DNA from: Zanthoxylum bungeanum
Taxonomy: Eukaryota > Streptophyta > Magnoliopsida > Sapindales > Rutaceae
Assembly (NCBI GenBank): GCA_019454045.1
Contig: SKCR01015028.1
Location: 1 to 64,000, forward strand
Direction of reading: 5' to 3'
Length of the DNA stretch: 64,000 nucleotides
The position numbers and the translations under genes are program-made. Below are positions 22,562 to 32,733 of this stretch, piece after piece (the stretch's first letter is position 1; every line of letters begins with the position of its first letter). The notes beneath the pieces are model-generated. The model was not told the origin of the DNA. It did no database searches and saw only the letters and a list, made by a program, of their open reading frames with translations.

Positions 22562-23356
22562 TGACGATTGTTTTTCATTCCAAGGTTGTTATGGGAATTC
22601 AGCCCCTCGAACAAACCTCTCATAATCAGTGAATTTGTTTAGTTAGTTGGAAACCAAAGCAAACTTGGAAAGTAAATAGAAAATCACAGAAAAATCAAGA
22701 GGTTAACGTGGTTCAGCGGAGAGTGGCTCCAACCTACGTCCATGAGAACAAAGAGGAAATTTTTTTATTACTTGTTTGGGTCAAAACCGACCATCTTTCT
22801 CTCTCTCACTAAGTTTTTCGGGCTCTCTTTACAAGTAGTGAAATGTAAAAATTGCTAACCCTTGAATCTAAGTCTTCAACTCCTTTTTATAGGTTTCTAA
22901 ACCTATTGTTTCACCAACTCGTGACGCCCAAGCTCCTTTTCCTCAACCACTCTGCAAACTGCAGCTCTGGTCTTCTGACTAAACCACTCTGCCAGCAGAA
23001 AGTCATCATTATCACCTTTTGTCCTCTGCTACACGTTTTGCCCACATGAAAACCTGTAACTCAAACACTCCAACATTATTTCGTGTGTCAGAGGAAAAGT
23101 CTCTGACCTACCCCCGTCCCATCAGCCATTTGGAGGCTCAAACCTTTATGTAGGGTTTATGTCAATCATACATAAGCACAAGATACTACAAACCCAACAT
23201 CGATCCTCGGACAGCACGCTGAGGCGAATGGTGCTTGATCCTCTTCCTTGCTTATTTACAAGGTCGGTTCAGGAGTCACAGAATACCTCGAATCGGCCTC
23301 CAAAGACGCTTAAATGCTGCCGAATCTGATATCTTTTCATTAGGTCGGGTCGGTAG
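22562..23356 (-). repeat. gypsy LTR fragment, cut by copia LTR
   Basis: Begins TTGACGATTGTTTTTCATTCCAAGG and follows the order of the LTR at 9156-10300 with moderate divergence. The distal part is missing where the copia LTR begins at 23357. No ORF of interest. Confidence 0.65.
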
Positions 23357-25333
23357 TGTTGGTTTCTATTAAGGTCCCAAGATCAATAATAAGCATGAAA
23401 ATATGTGTGAATAACAATCGAGAAGTTGTGGAATACTCATATCGATCGGTTGAGTGACGCGGAGGCAACAAAAAACTTTTCTTTCTGCCCTTCACTGCAT
23501 TCGGCAGTGAGTAGTTTCTGCTCACTAGTTTGGCTTCGTGGATCAACTTCGTCAAGGTCCAAGCTTCGTGAAATGATTCCCGGCTCATGGGTGGACTTCC
23601 CCATCACATTCGCATGTCTCCTAAGTGTGCTAGCACTCAAGAAATTTACCACAAATTTCCAACTCTTGCTTCCCAAACTCACGGCAGTGAGCTGTGTGCA
23701 GAGGAGAGAAAAATAGCCCTTTGGGCATGTTTTAGAGAAGAAAGAAGAATGATGAGAGAGTTGTGTGTGTTGTAATTGTTATTGTGTATCTAATACACCA
23801 ACCAATATTAAAATCAATTACCAAAATCAAATAAGGTAAATAGATTTTAATTAATCCAACAACTCACATCAACCATCACATTTGAGTGTCAAACACTCAA
23901 ACATCAACTTACATCAATCAAGTTGTCAAGTCACATCACTCAAATGCGAATACGCTCGCAAATAATCTCGGGCTCGGGTTCGCTAATTCCAAATTAACGA
24001 ATTTTCTGTTGCGTCGTAATTAAATGATTACGCCTAGAGAAGTCACTATTCACATCGCTAACGAATTAATTCTAAATTAATTCATTCGCCTAAATTAAAA
24101 TCTAATTTTAATTCCGCGTCGAAATATAATGTCGTTAAATATATCAAATATATTAATTAAACCGATTAATTCCAAATTAATCGTTATCTCTCTTTAATGG
24201 ATATTTTATCCTAGATAAAATATCTCCGCAATTAATCCTAGATTAATTTTCTCTCTCACTAATTAATCCCAAATTAATTTAGAGTGCGAGTCATACGTCA
24301 TCTGGGAATCTTTGGGAAGCGACCCATGAGATCCCCGGATATGTTGGTAGTAAATTTGGTCGTCGGACTATCCGAACACGTAAGTACCTCGTACTACGTT
24401 TATACCGATTTACAAGATAAGGTTGGCCTCTAGCAAAGCGTCATGCCTACCCAATTCTCCGGAAATATCCTTATAGGAATAAAGGATCTATATCAGGCGT
24501 AGTATATGTAGTATTGCGTATTTCTGTCTAGTATCAGATGATCATGTGCTAGGCCTGGGGCTGGAATTGTGTCTGCCCCGTACGAAGCACATGTCGGATG
24601 TCTGGTGACTAGTCTCTATAATCGGATAAACATGACCTTGTCATTTTATCCCGATAGCTGCAGCATTTAAGAGAACCAGTCCCGTATCCTACGTGACCAT
24701 CATCTCCACTATGACTGGAGTGATACTTCCGCTTAACATCACCACCCAACACACTACGATTCTCAATATACCCAGTATTGGCGTACACAGAACCTGTTAA
24801 AGTCCTGGACGACCGCAACCAAAGTATATTGATTGTCGCAAGTATTAGCGGTGCAAGTCTCAGGTTAAGACCAAATACACCTACCCTGATTTCGGACTTC
24901 CATAGACACATAGTCATACTACCAATGGAATTCCGAGGGGGTCTATCCAGAGCGAAGCTGTTTCCCGTACCATCGGTAAAACACAACCTCATATTACACT
25001 TGCATGAGTATCCTATACCCAAATATATGAGAACTATGTCGTTATACCCTCACAACGCGCACAAGTGTAATACTAGTCTTTTACGTATTTATCGATGTCC
25101 AATCTCGATAATACTCTGACTAGGGATATTTAATGATTTATCCTTCGTGGACTGATACTGTCTCATATCATTCTCCGTCCAGGAACAATTCATATGGACC
25201 TCCTATCATTTATATATCTAGCTGATCTAATCACAAATGATAAGAGTACAATCTCCTTTGTCACATAGTTAATTTATACAACAACACTATGATCTGTACA
25301 AATAGTGACGCTATGGGTCATAATTGTCCAACA
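23357..25333 (-). repeat. copia 3' LTR, older copy
   Basis: Starts TGTTGGTTTCTATTAAGGTCC and ends GTCCAACA. Related along its length to 36967-39069 and 45015-47122 but clearly more diverged than those two are from each other. Confidence 0.85.
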
Positions 25334-25346
25334 ATCTCCCACTTGG
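25334..25346 (-). other. copia polypurine tract
   Basis: The minus strand reads CCAAGTGGGAGAT immediately before LTR start TGTTGG, the usual copia tract. The same sequence follows the LTR at 39069. Confidence 0.85.
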
Positions 25347-28290
25347 CCTACAGCCAGTCACTCGACAAATTGCTGAGAAATGCTTTCGTCAGCGGATTTG
25401 CATGATTATCGTCTGATGCGATTTATACGATCATCACATCGCCACGATGTATGATCCGAACGAATCAGATGAATAACGAAGTATATATCTGGATCGTTAA
25501 TGAGACCATTAATTCTTTAGCCTGTGCTCAAGCCTAGCTCAGCTGCTAACAGAATTATATCTAATCTAATTAGATTTGTTTATCGACCCAGAAGGCTTCT
25601 ATTGCTGCCTCAGCTGCTGCAATTCACCCGTATTTGTTGTTTATTCGGTAACAGTATCTTGCTTGGAAGATTTCCAGCTCACTGTTCCGTTATTCAAACT
25701 GTATAGTACCGTTTGCGAATTTTAGTCATCTTATCGGTTTAGGAAACTTGCTACAGTGATCCCGGTCACCTCAAGTTCTCCTTCTCCATAGATTAAGACA
25801 ACATCCTTAGTTCTCTAAGATACTAATGGATGTTCTTAACATCAATCCAGTGACTATCACTTGGATTGGCCTGTTTATGAATCCATATGCTCAAAGCGTA
25901 TGAGACACCAGGTCGCGTACATTTTTCAATGTACGGGTTCTCGGAGAGTTTTCGAAAGCCAAGCTTTCACCGATTATTTTTATGGGAATATCATTTCCAA
26001 GAAATGACATATTATCATTATTTATTGGACAGCCACTGTCAGTGCGCTCCCACTAACCCTCTTATATACACAAGAATCATTTCGTTTTGAATTAAATCAT
26101 AAACCATTATGATTACATCAAAATGATAATTCCAAGAACATATGCCTGCTTCAATCCAAACATGGATCGAATAACCCGCAAACCTTGTTTGCTAGTTATG
26201 GTACGACAAAACCGACATGATGTTTTAAACATCCTCCGAAAGGTTTCCTTTTCAGGAAAGCTATTTTCCCGTTAAGCTGTCATATTTCATACATGAAACA
26301 TGCAGCTTCAGCAAGCATTATCCAAATGGATTTACCGTGGCAACATTTAAAAGGTTGAATCGTAATCAACACAATGTTGATAACGATACATTTCTGCTAA
26401 AAGCCTAACTTCGTACGTTGGTATGTTGCCTTCCATGTATGTCTTCCTTGAAGACTTATATAGTACCAATAGGCACAATGCCTTGCGGTACATCAACTAG
26501 TATCCAAACATAGTTGGTATACATGGAATCCATTTCGGATTCATGACACTTTGTCATAATAGGGAGTCGATACCATGTATCACTTCCTCATACGTAGTCA
26601 GTTGGTATACCTCAATAAGATTGACATCTTTATGAGGTGAGATCAGAAACCCATACCCTAGGTTGTTTTCTGACTCTCTCAGACATACGCGGTTCTTGTG
26701 TATTCGAAGATTATGGTATAGTTTCATCATTGATGAACTATTATGTTCCATTAAGATTCGGTGCCTGAAACAGTATTACTCCGATTTTCATCGAGTTTTA
26801 CTATCCTCCCACTTACCACTGCATATAGGTATTCCTCTTAGGAAAAACGCATGGTGAGCAACAATTACATTGTTCTCATGTGAGTTGTACAAGTACAATA
26901 CTTATGGTATCCCTAGGATAACCTACAATTGGCACTTATCCAATTTGGGTTCTGGTTTGGTATCATCCAAACATATGCCTAGCATACCCAAATATTCAGG
27001 AATGAGAAACCTGGTTTCTTCCTGTTCATATCTAATATGAAATCTGTCAAACAGATTATTATGGAACCTTATTCTAAATAAGTTATGCACTATCTAATGC
27101 TTATCCGTTGAAGGAAATAGTAGCTCAGAGCGACTCATGATTAACCTTATCATGTCTAACACAATTCGGTTAATCCGTTCGGACACACTGTCAAACTGAC
27201 GTGTTCTGGGAGGAGTCCTCATTTGAAAGAATACTTTACTCTTTCAAGTATATTAGAAACTTATTGCTTAAGTATTTTCCATTACGGTCTAACCGTGATG
27301 GTTTAATACTTTAGCCGATCTATTTGTCTATTTCGTGTCGAAACTTTTAAAATTTTCTGATTTGTTTTCTTCAAAAAAAAATACATAACCATAACGCGAT
27401 GCCACATCCGTAAAGGTCACGAAATATTCATCCACATCTAGCCTAGCTAGACATGGGCCCACTTGCTTCACTATGAACTAGGGCTAACAGATAGGTGGCT
27501 TTTACACTTTTACCAAGTAAAGGTGTTTTAGGCACTTTGCCTAATAAACTAGATTTGTAGACTTTATTTGAATGGAATCAAATCAGTCCGAGTATCCACT
27601 CTTCAAAAGTGCGGATATATGAGTCTTGTTTAATTGTGTCCCAGACAACAATGCCACAATTAGTTTCTTCTGATCAAATCAATTCGAGCTATTTGTTTGT
27701 CATGTTATATATTTGAAATTTATTTATATTCAAAATATAAATTATGTTATTCACATCTAATGTGTTTATCTCAATATCATCTTTATATAATAAAACACTT
27801 TAGTGTTCTAGAATATAAAGGTTCACCCGCAGCCGGTTAAACACTGATATAGAGATAATGTTTCTAGTCAAACTAGTTACATTATAACAATTTCCAAATT
27901 TAAGTACACACCCGAAGGTAGTTCCTAAACTTAGGTTTCTGCGGTTAAAACAGCGACTTTCGTCCCGTTTCCAAATTGCAGATTAATCTCAATTGAGGTC
28001 AGTATCCTGCTCATAGCAGATTCTGAACATCAATGTATTTATGAACCACACTAAGTTTTTAAAATCTAATTTTAATACTAGTAGTGAACATAATATGACA
28101 AACATATTTGAAGTCAGAGCCTTGCTTGTCTTCAATTCCTTCATGTCTGCTTTGTCCAAACGGCAGTTACGCTTCCGCGATCCCGTTTGCCATATTTAAG
28201 CAGACATTTTGGGATATGTCTTTTATCTTCCTAGAAGATTATAATGATTTTGCCTTTGCCAGTTTCAACACTCCAGATCTTTTGGCCAAG
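25347..28290 (-). pseudogene. decayed copia pol (RNase H, RT) and upstream remnant
   Basis: On the minus strand, stretches near 25630-25560 encode an EYIAAAEAAIEAFW-like piece of copia RNase H. About 26640-26420 encodes GYGFLISPHKDV, then DSMYTN..W.LVDVPQGIVPIG, typical of the start of the copia RT. Stops and shifts are frequent throughout, so no product is possible. The portion nearest 28290 was not identified. The same order appears at 39083-41880. Confidence 0.65.
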
Positions 28291-29430
28291 CCTTGAAAAA
28301 GATAGAAGCAAAACACGACTCTCAAGCAGCTAGGTATGATGCTTTGTTTCAAACCCAAACAGCATTAATTCAAAGTCAATCTGCTTCTATTAAAGCACTG
28401 GCGAATCAAATTAGACAACTGGCCAATGATCAGAGTTACAGACCACCAGGTAACCTTCCTAGCAACATTGAACCAAATCTGAGGAACATGGGGAAGGTGC
28501 AATGTCATGCCATCATATTAAAAAGCGGTACTGAAATTAACAAAAATATTGGAGTCAAGGCAACTGTTGAGGAAGTTCCAAAAGAAATCAGCGAAGAAGT
28601 TCCATAGATGGAGGAAAAAGAAGCAAAGGAAAAATATCGAGAAAGAATCACTATACCTCCAACTTTTTCCATAACGTCTCCAGAAGAATAAACTAGACAA
28701 GTAGTTTTCCCGATTCTTGGAGATCTTCAAAAAGTTGCATATCAACATTCCATTTGCAGAAACGTTGGAACAAATGCCCAACTATGTCAAATTCATGAAA
28801 GACATTCTTTCACGAAAATGGAGATTGGGAGATTACAAGACAATAGCATTATCAGAAGAATGCAGTGCCATCATTCAGAGGAAGCTTCCCCCAAAGTTGA
28901 AAGATCCTGGCAGTTTCACTGTCCCATGCACCATTGGAGAATATGATTTCGGTAAGGCTTTGTGTGATCTAGGTGCAAGTGTTAACTTGATGTCTTTTTC
29001 TATTTTCAAGAAATTACATATTGGAGAAACAATGCCCACATCAGTCTCTCTACAACTTGCTGATATAACGCTCGTATTTCCTAGAGGTGTAGTTGAAGAT
29101 GTGCTGGTCAAAGTTGACAATTTATTTTCCCATCAGATTTTATTGTCCTTAATATGAAGGAATACGAAGACGTGCCGATCATCCTCGGGAGACCATTCTT
29201 GGCTACAGGTCGAACCATTATTGATGTACAAAAATGAGAACTAACCATGAGGGTACATGACCAAGAAGTAACATTCAATATTTTCAAAGCCATGAATTTC
29301 CCAGATGACGAAAAGAAAGAGGAATATTTCAGACTTGATGTGATATATAGTACCATCAAGAACTCCAATGAAATGCAAAGTTCTACTGAAAAACTGTCTG
29401 TGAAGCCTGAAGATAAGGCGTATTGCGCAC
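28291..29430 (+). pseudogene. unit 1: Athila-type gag C-terminus and aspartic protease
   Basis: The first piece (28293-28607) holds a coiled segment and QLANDQSYRPPGNLPSN..P..MGK.QCHAIILKSG, the hallmark of the Athila gag-protease junction. The second (28717-29157) contains KDPGSFTVPCTIG and the active-site LCDLGASVNLM (Asp codon at 28966-28968). After a shift near 29120 the frame resumes with [16 protein letters not shown]. Stops at 28605 and 29156 and at 29236-29238 break the frame. The protease would cleave the polyprotein; this copy cannot make it intact. Confidence 0.85.
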
Positions 29431-29850
29431 TAAAAAAAGCCTATTCTTGCACTACAAGCAACAGAAGAAAACCATTTCCACCAGCTCAATGAATTGGAGG
29501 AATTTCACATTCATCCTTTTGAGAATGCCAAATTGTACAAAAAAAGGCCAAGAAGAAACATGATGAGAAGTTAGTGCGCATACAACTAGAACCAGGGCAG
29601 AGGGTACTGTTAAAAAAATCAAGGTTGAAACTCTTTCCATGGAAGTCAAAATCACGGTGGTAAGGTCCATTCTTAATCACCAAAGTTTTACCAGATAAAG
29701 CCGTTGAGTTACATGATCCCAACTCCAACAAATATTCAAGGTTAAAAACAAGCGTGTCAAGCACTACTGGGAAGAATCATTTGAGCAACAAAAAGAAAGT
29801 GTCACACTTTCAGATCCAGCCTAACGTTCGAGAAGTCATGTCTAGCTGAT
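29431..29850 (+). pseudogene. unit 1: integrase C-terminal remnant
   Basis: Pieces encoding QLNELEEFHIHPFENAK, LEPGQRVLLKKSRLKLFPWK, SKSRW.GPF and ITKVLPDKAVEL match the C-terminal region of Athila integrase (KLFPGKLKSRWxGPF-like). RT, RNase H and the catalytic core, normally about 3 kb between protease and this segment, are absent. Units 2 and 3 show the same junction. Frameshifts and a stop (TGG to TAA at 29660-29662) inactivate it. Confidence 0.75.
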
Positions 29851-29910
29851 GACTTTAAACTTAGCGCTAGCTGGGATGCAACCCATGCAATTTGTGTATA
29901 TATTGAGATT

Positions 29911-29931
29911 TGGTGTGTTTAATTTTTGCAG
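29911..29931 (+). promoter_or_regulatory. splice-acceptor-like site before accessory ORF
   Basis: A T-rich tract (TGTTTAATTTTTGCAG) ending in CAG at 29931, 16 bp upstream of the accessory ATG. The same arrangement occurs before the accessory ORFs at 48701 and 54200. It would suit expression from a spliced mRNA; no RNA evidence is available. Confidence 0.45.
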
Positions 29932-29947
29932 GTAAATTCATTTCAGA

Positions 29948-30496
29948 ATGGAAGAAGTTCTCGCAAATCTTCACAAGCAATTTCCTTCTCTCCCTCAAAA
30001 CTCTCTTATGAAAGTCTACAAAGCTCGCTTGGAACGGAGAAGACTACTGATGATCAAAGGTATTCCTAATGACATTCATTGGATTATTGAAGCACGGGTC
30101 CGATTGGCAGGTGAGTCTTCTGAATCTTTTGTTTCACATCTGCCTGGTTTAGGAAGAAGCACATTTGCTAAAAAGAGAAGAGCTAAAAGAATGGGTGTTT
30201 GCTATAAATGTGCTCGTATGACATGTAATACTCATTGTCGTTCTTTAGGAATGATGTCTGATAACCGCGAAGATAAGATTAATTTCATTAGGGATGGCTT
30301 GAGTAAGGAGTCTTTGGATGACATATCTAAGACTCTTGAGATGCATCCCAGTGGATATATATATCATGAAATTCGTATGTTATATGCACAATTTCGAAAA
30401 GAAAGACAACAGTACAGTCTCGGGAATCTCACTCAAAAAGACCCTATTTACCAATTTATAAGAAAATTGGATGGGAAGCTTGTCCCTGACGCATAG
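29948..30496 (+). CDS. accessory ORF: basic Cys-cluster protein, nucleic-acid-binding-like
   Basis: An intact 182-codon ORF between the integrase remnant and LOG. Residues 1-65 are mixed charged helical-looking sequence. Residues 68-81 (GLGRSTFAKKRRAK and R) form a Gly-Arg-Ser plus basic patch, directly followed by a compact Cys cluster C85-X2-C88-X4-C93-X3-C97 with His96. The C-terminal half is polar with no membrane segment, arguing against an env protein. The arrangement GRS.(Y/F)A.(K/R)RRAK..G.CY.C is reminiscent of the cysteine-rich nucleic-acid-binding proteins of carlaviruses. I judge this a plausible but unproven relationship, since the Cys spacing is shorter. Related copies at 48701 and 54200 are broken. 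Start chosen at the ATG shared by all three copies. Confidence 0.7.
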   Translation: MEEVLANLHKQFPSLPQNSLMKVYKARLERRRLLMIKGIPNDIHWIIEARVRLAGESSESFVSHLPGLGRSTFAKKRRAKRMGVCYKCARMTCNTHCRSLGMMSDNREDKINFIRDGLSKESLDDISKTLEMHPSGYIYHEIRMLYAQFRKERQQYSLGNLTQKDPIYQFIRKLDGKLVPDA

Positions 30497-30742
30497 ACGT
30501 CAATCAAGCTGTTACTTTCTTGTAAATATTATTTTCTTTGTCTTTTAATTTTGACTTGTTTTGTTATTTTCTCCGACAAGATCCAGACCTTTTTGACATT
30601 TCACGATTTATTTTACTGTTTGCTACTAATAGTCATTTGGAAGATACTAGTGCTATTATTACTCACCCTTTTCAGGATCTATAAATTAAACTCATCATTG
30701 CACTTTTGAAGGCATCCAGTGTTGAGAAAGAAATACATAAAA
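30497..30742 (+). other. spacer between accessory ORF and LOG
   Basis: T-rich spacer with two acceptor-like CAG/AAG sites (near 30578 and at 30671-30675, CCCTTTTCAG). The stretch 30580-30680 has an open frame encoding LEDTSAIITHPF that is also present before LOG in element C, so it may be a leftover exon-like piece. Confidence 0.45.
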
Positions 30743-31396
30743 ATGGAAGCCACTTCAAGAACACGGGTTGTAAATATCTGTGTCTTTTGTGGTACTAGTG
30801 TTGGTACTAAGCCACAATACGTAGCGGCAGCACAGGAATTGGGTCGAGTCTTAGCTGAAAGGAATATGCACCTAGTATATGGCGGTGGCAATCTTGGACT
30901 AATGGGGGTCGTTGCAAAGGCCGTACATGATAGAGGTAGTCAAGTCTTGGGAATCATCCCAAAACCTTTGGCGGAAGCGAATCTAATAGGATCATCAAAC
31001 GGAGAGGAACTAATTATGCCAGGTATGTCTGAACGACTGGTAGAAATGATTAACCGTGTTGATGCTTTTATTGCTTTGCCATGTGGCTTGGGCATGATGG
31101 AGGAAATCTTTACAGTACTATCTTGGGAAAACTTGAACATACACCAGAAACCGCTTGGACTGTTTAATGCAGATGGAATTTATGATTTTCTTTATGTGTT
31201 TCTTGATTATGCTCGGAGAAATGGGTTCGTGTCAAAACTTATAAAAGAACTCCTCTTCACTGCCAGAACTACCCAGGATTTAATTGACCGAATCTTTTCT
31301 TTTGAACCACAAATTGACCCTATCATTTCTCAGATAAACTTGTCTGATAATGATCGTGGTAAAAAGCGTCGGATAAATCTGGATCTTAACCTTTAG
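30743..31396 (+). CDS. LOG-like: LOG-family protein, unit 1, active-site motif altered
   Basis: A 217-codon ORF from MEATSRTRV to RRINLDLNL, same length as the copy at 16517-17170. The glycine-rich motif is intact (YGGGNLGLMG) and the substrate Arg is kept (MSERLVEM), but the signature PGGxGTxxE has become PCGLGMMEE, so catalysis is doubtful. An ATG eight codons upstream (30719) is in frame; the 30743 start is preferred because it matches the element C start. The C-terminal GKKRRINLDLNL tail (basic patch and LxLxL) is conserved. Located after the accessory ORF and before the 3' non-coding blocks, inside the Athila-type unit. LOG converts cytokinin nucleotides to free bases. Confidence 0.85.
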   Translation: MEATSRTRVVNICVFCGTSVGTKPQYVAAAQELGRVLAERNMHLVYGGGNLGLMGVVAKAVHDRGSQVLGIIPKPLAEANLIGSSNGEELIMPGMSERLVEMINRVDAFIALPCGLGMMEEIFTVLSWENLNIHQKPLGLFNADGIYDFLYVFLDYARRNGFVSKLIKELLFTARTTQDLIDRIFSFEPQIDPIISQINLSDNDRGKKRRINLDLNL

Positions 31397-32026
31397 TTTT
31401 CATTTTAATTTCAGCTACTCAGGTACTATCTTCTAAAACTCATCTTCTACTTTTTAAGACATTGGGGACAATGTCTCATTTAGGTTTGGGGGAGGGGAAT
31501 AGTTGTAGTATTTTGTTTTAAGGTTGTTTTATTTTTAGTCCAAAAGTTTCGAAAAAAAAATTGAAAAATTTTACAAAAATCAAAAAAATATTTTGTGTTT
31601 TTGTGTTTTTAATTTGATTAATCAGGTGAAATTGGTGTAAGAGATAGCCGAGTAAGGAATTTCCACTCCTGAGACGTATCTCAACCTATTTCGGAACAAG
31701 TAAATTTTTGTTTATTTCATTTTGAAATATTTAATTTGTGAATTCTCCATAAAACTGATTAAAATGGATCTTCATATGCTCAATTGACAAGTATTATCAA
31801 CATACATAGTAACATACAGACATGAGTAGTAATTGACAAGTTTGTAATATTCATTGCTCTTGTTTAATTGGAGGAAGCATCTAAAAAACGATGGGATATA
31901 AAAAAAACAACGTCATAGATCCGAGTTATTAAGTACTTATGGGTGTTTTTTAACACCTAGTGCCCTAAAGCCAACTAGTTTAGGAGTCACTGGCCCAAAG
32001 CTCGCTACATGGATCAAAGATAGAAA

Positions 32027-32075
<49 letters not shown>

Positions 32076-32733
32076 CTGAAGTCTGAGTAATTAAGTCTGC
32101 AGGGGTGTCTTAACACCTAGTGCCCTAAAACCAACTAGTTTGGGAGTTATTGGCCTAAAGCTCGCTACATGGATGGAATATATTGTATATAATAAAAAAA
32201 TTAAAAAAAAATCAAAAAAATATTCCATTACTTAAAAATGTGTGAATTCTGATATAACTTTAGGACAAAAATATTGCTTTCTTTTCAACTACACTTGTGA
32301 CTATTGTGGGGAAAAATGAGTTGATTAATATTTTGTTGGCTGTGTGTATGGAGAATGGTAAAAATAATCGGAAAATTTACTTATTCGGTAATTTAAAAAG
32401 AAAGAAAACAACTTTTAACTTGGATAAGAAGTTTCACATGTTTAGCCACTAACTTTTTTATTCTATTTTCTCTTGTCTTTTTGTTTTTGTGTGTATTAGT
32501 TTTACTATCTTCTTACTCTTATCAAACGTTTGTGGGTATCGTTGCTGTAAGCCCTCACGAGACTTCAACTCGTCCACTAGGGACACCTAGGGGTTTAAAG
32601 GCTTGTTTCATACGCTAAATGCAATCGTGATCCCTACGAAAGTGGCTTAGCTTAATCTTTATTTTAAAGATGTTTATGTTATTTTATTTTGTTGTTTTGC
32701 TCGAGGACTAGCAAAATGTTAGGTTTGAGGGTG
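31397..32733 (+). other. unit 1: 3' non-coding region and polypurine tract
   Basis: No gene. It contains GGGGACAATG..GGTTTGGGGGAGG (about 31462-31496), a module present twice (about 31918-32020 and 32083-32172) separated by a (TA)n run (32029-32074), the conserved block 32532-32648 and the final tract AGGTTTGAGGGTG ending at 32733. Confidence 0.75.
32532..32648 (+). other. conserved Athila-type 3' non-coding block, unit 1
   Basis: Same block as 5794-5910 in reverse complement, starting TTTGTGGGTATCGTTGCTGT and ending CTACGAAAGTGGCTT. Present in all elements of this group in the window. Confidence 0.75.

Larger units (their letters stand above)
23357..28290 (-). mobile_element. decayed Ty1/copia element, 3' LTR and pol remnant
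   Basis: The LTR 23357-25333 (TGTTGG..CCAACA) is followed by the polypurine tract, then on the minus strand by decayed RNase H, RT and more upstream sequence. The internal region ends abruptly at about 28290, where the plus-strand Athila gag begins; the 5' LTR is missing. It is a diverged relative of the copia copies at 36510-47122. Confidence 0.75.

Noticed and set aside
29948..30496. Accessory ORF as an envelope-like gene
   Set aside because: No signal peptide, no transmembrane segment and no coiled fusion-type region; the basic and Cys-rich composition points to nucleic-acid binding.
30719..30742. Earlier in-frame ATG for the unit 1 LOG ORF
   Set aside because: The extra eight codons are not shared with element C, whose upstream sequence has no matching ATG; the MEATS start is common.
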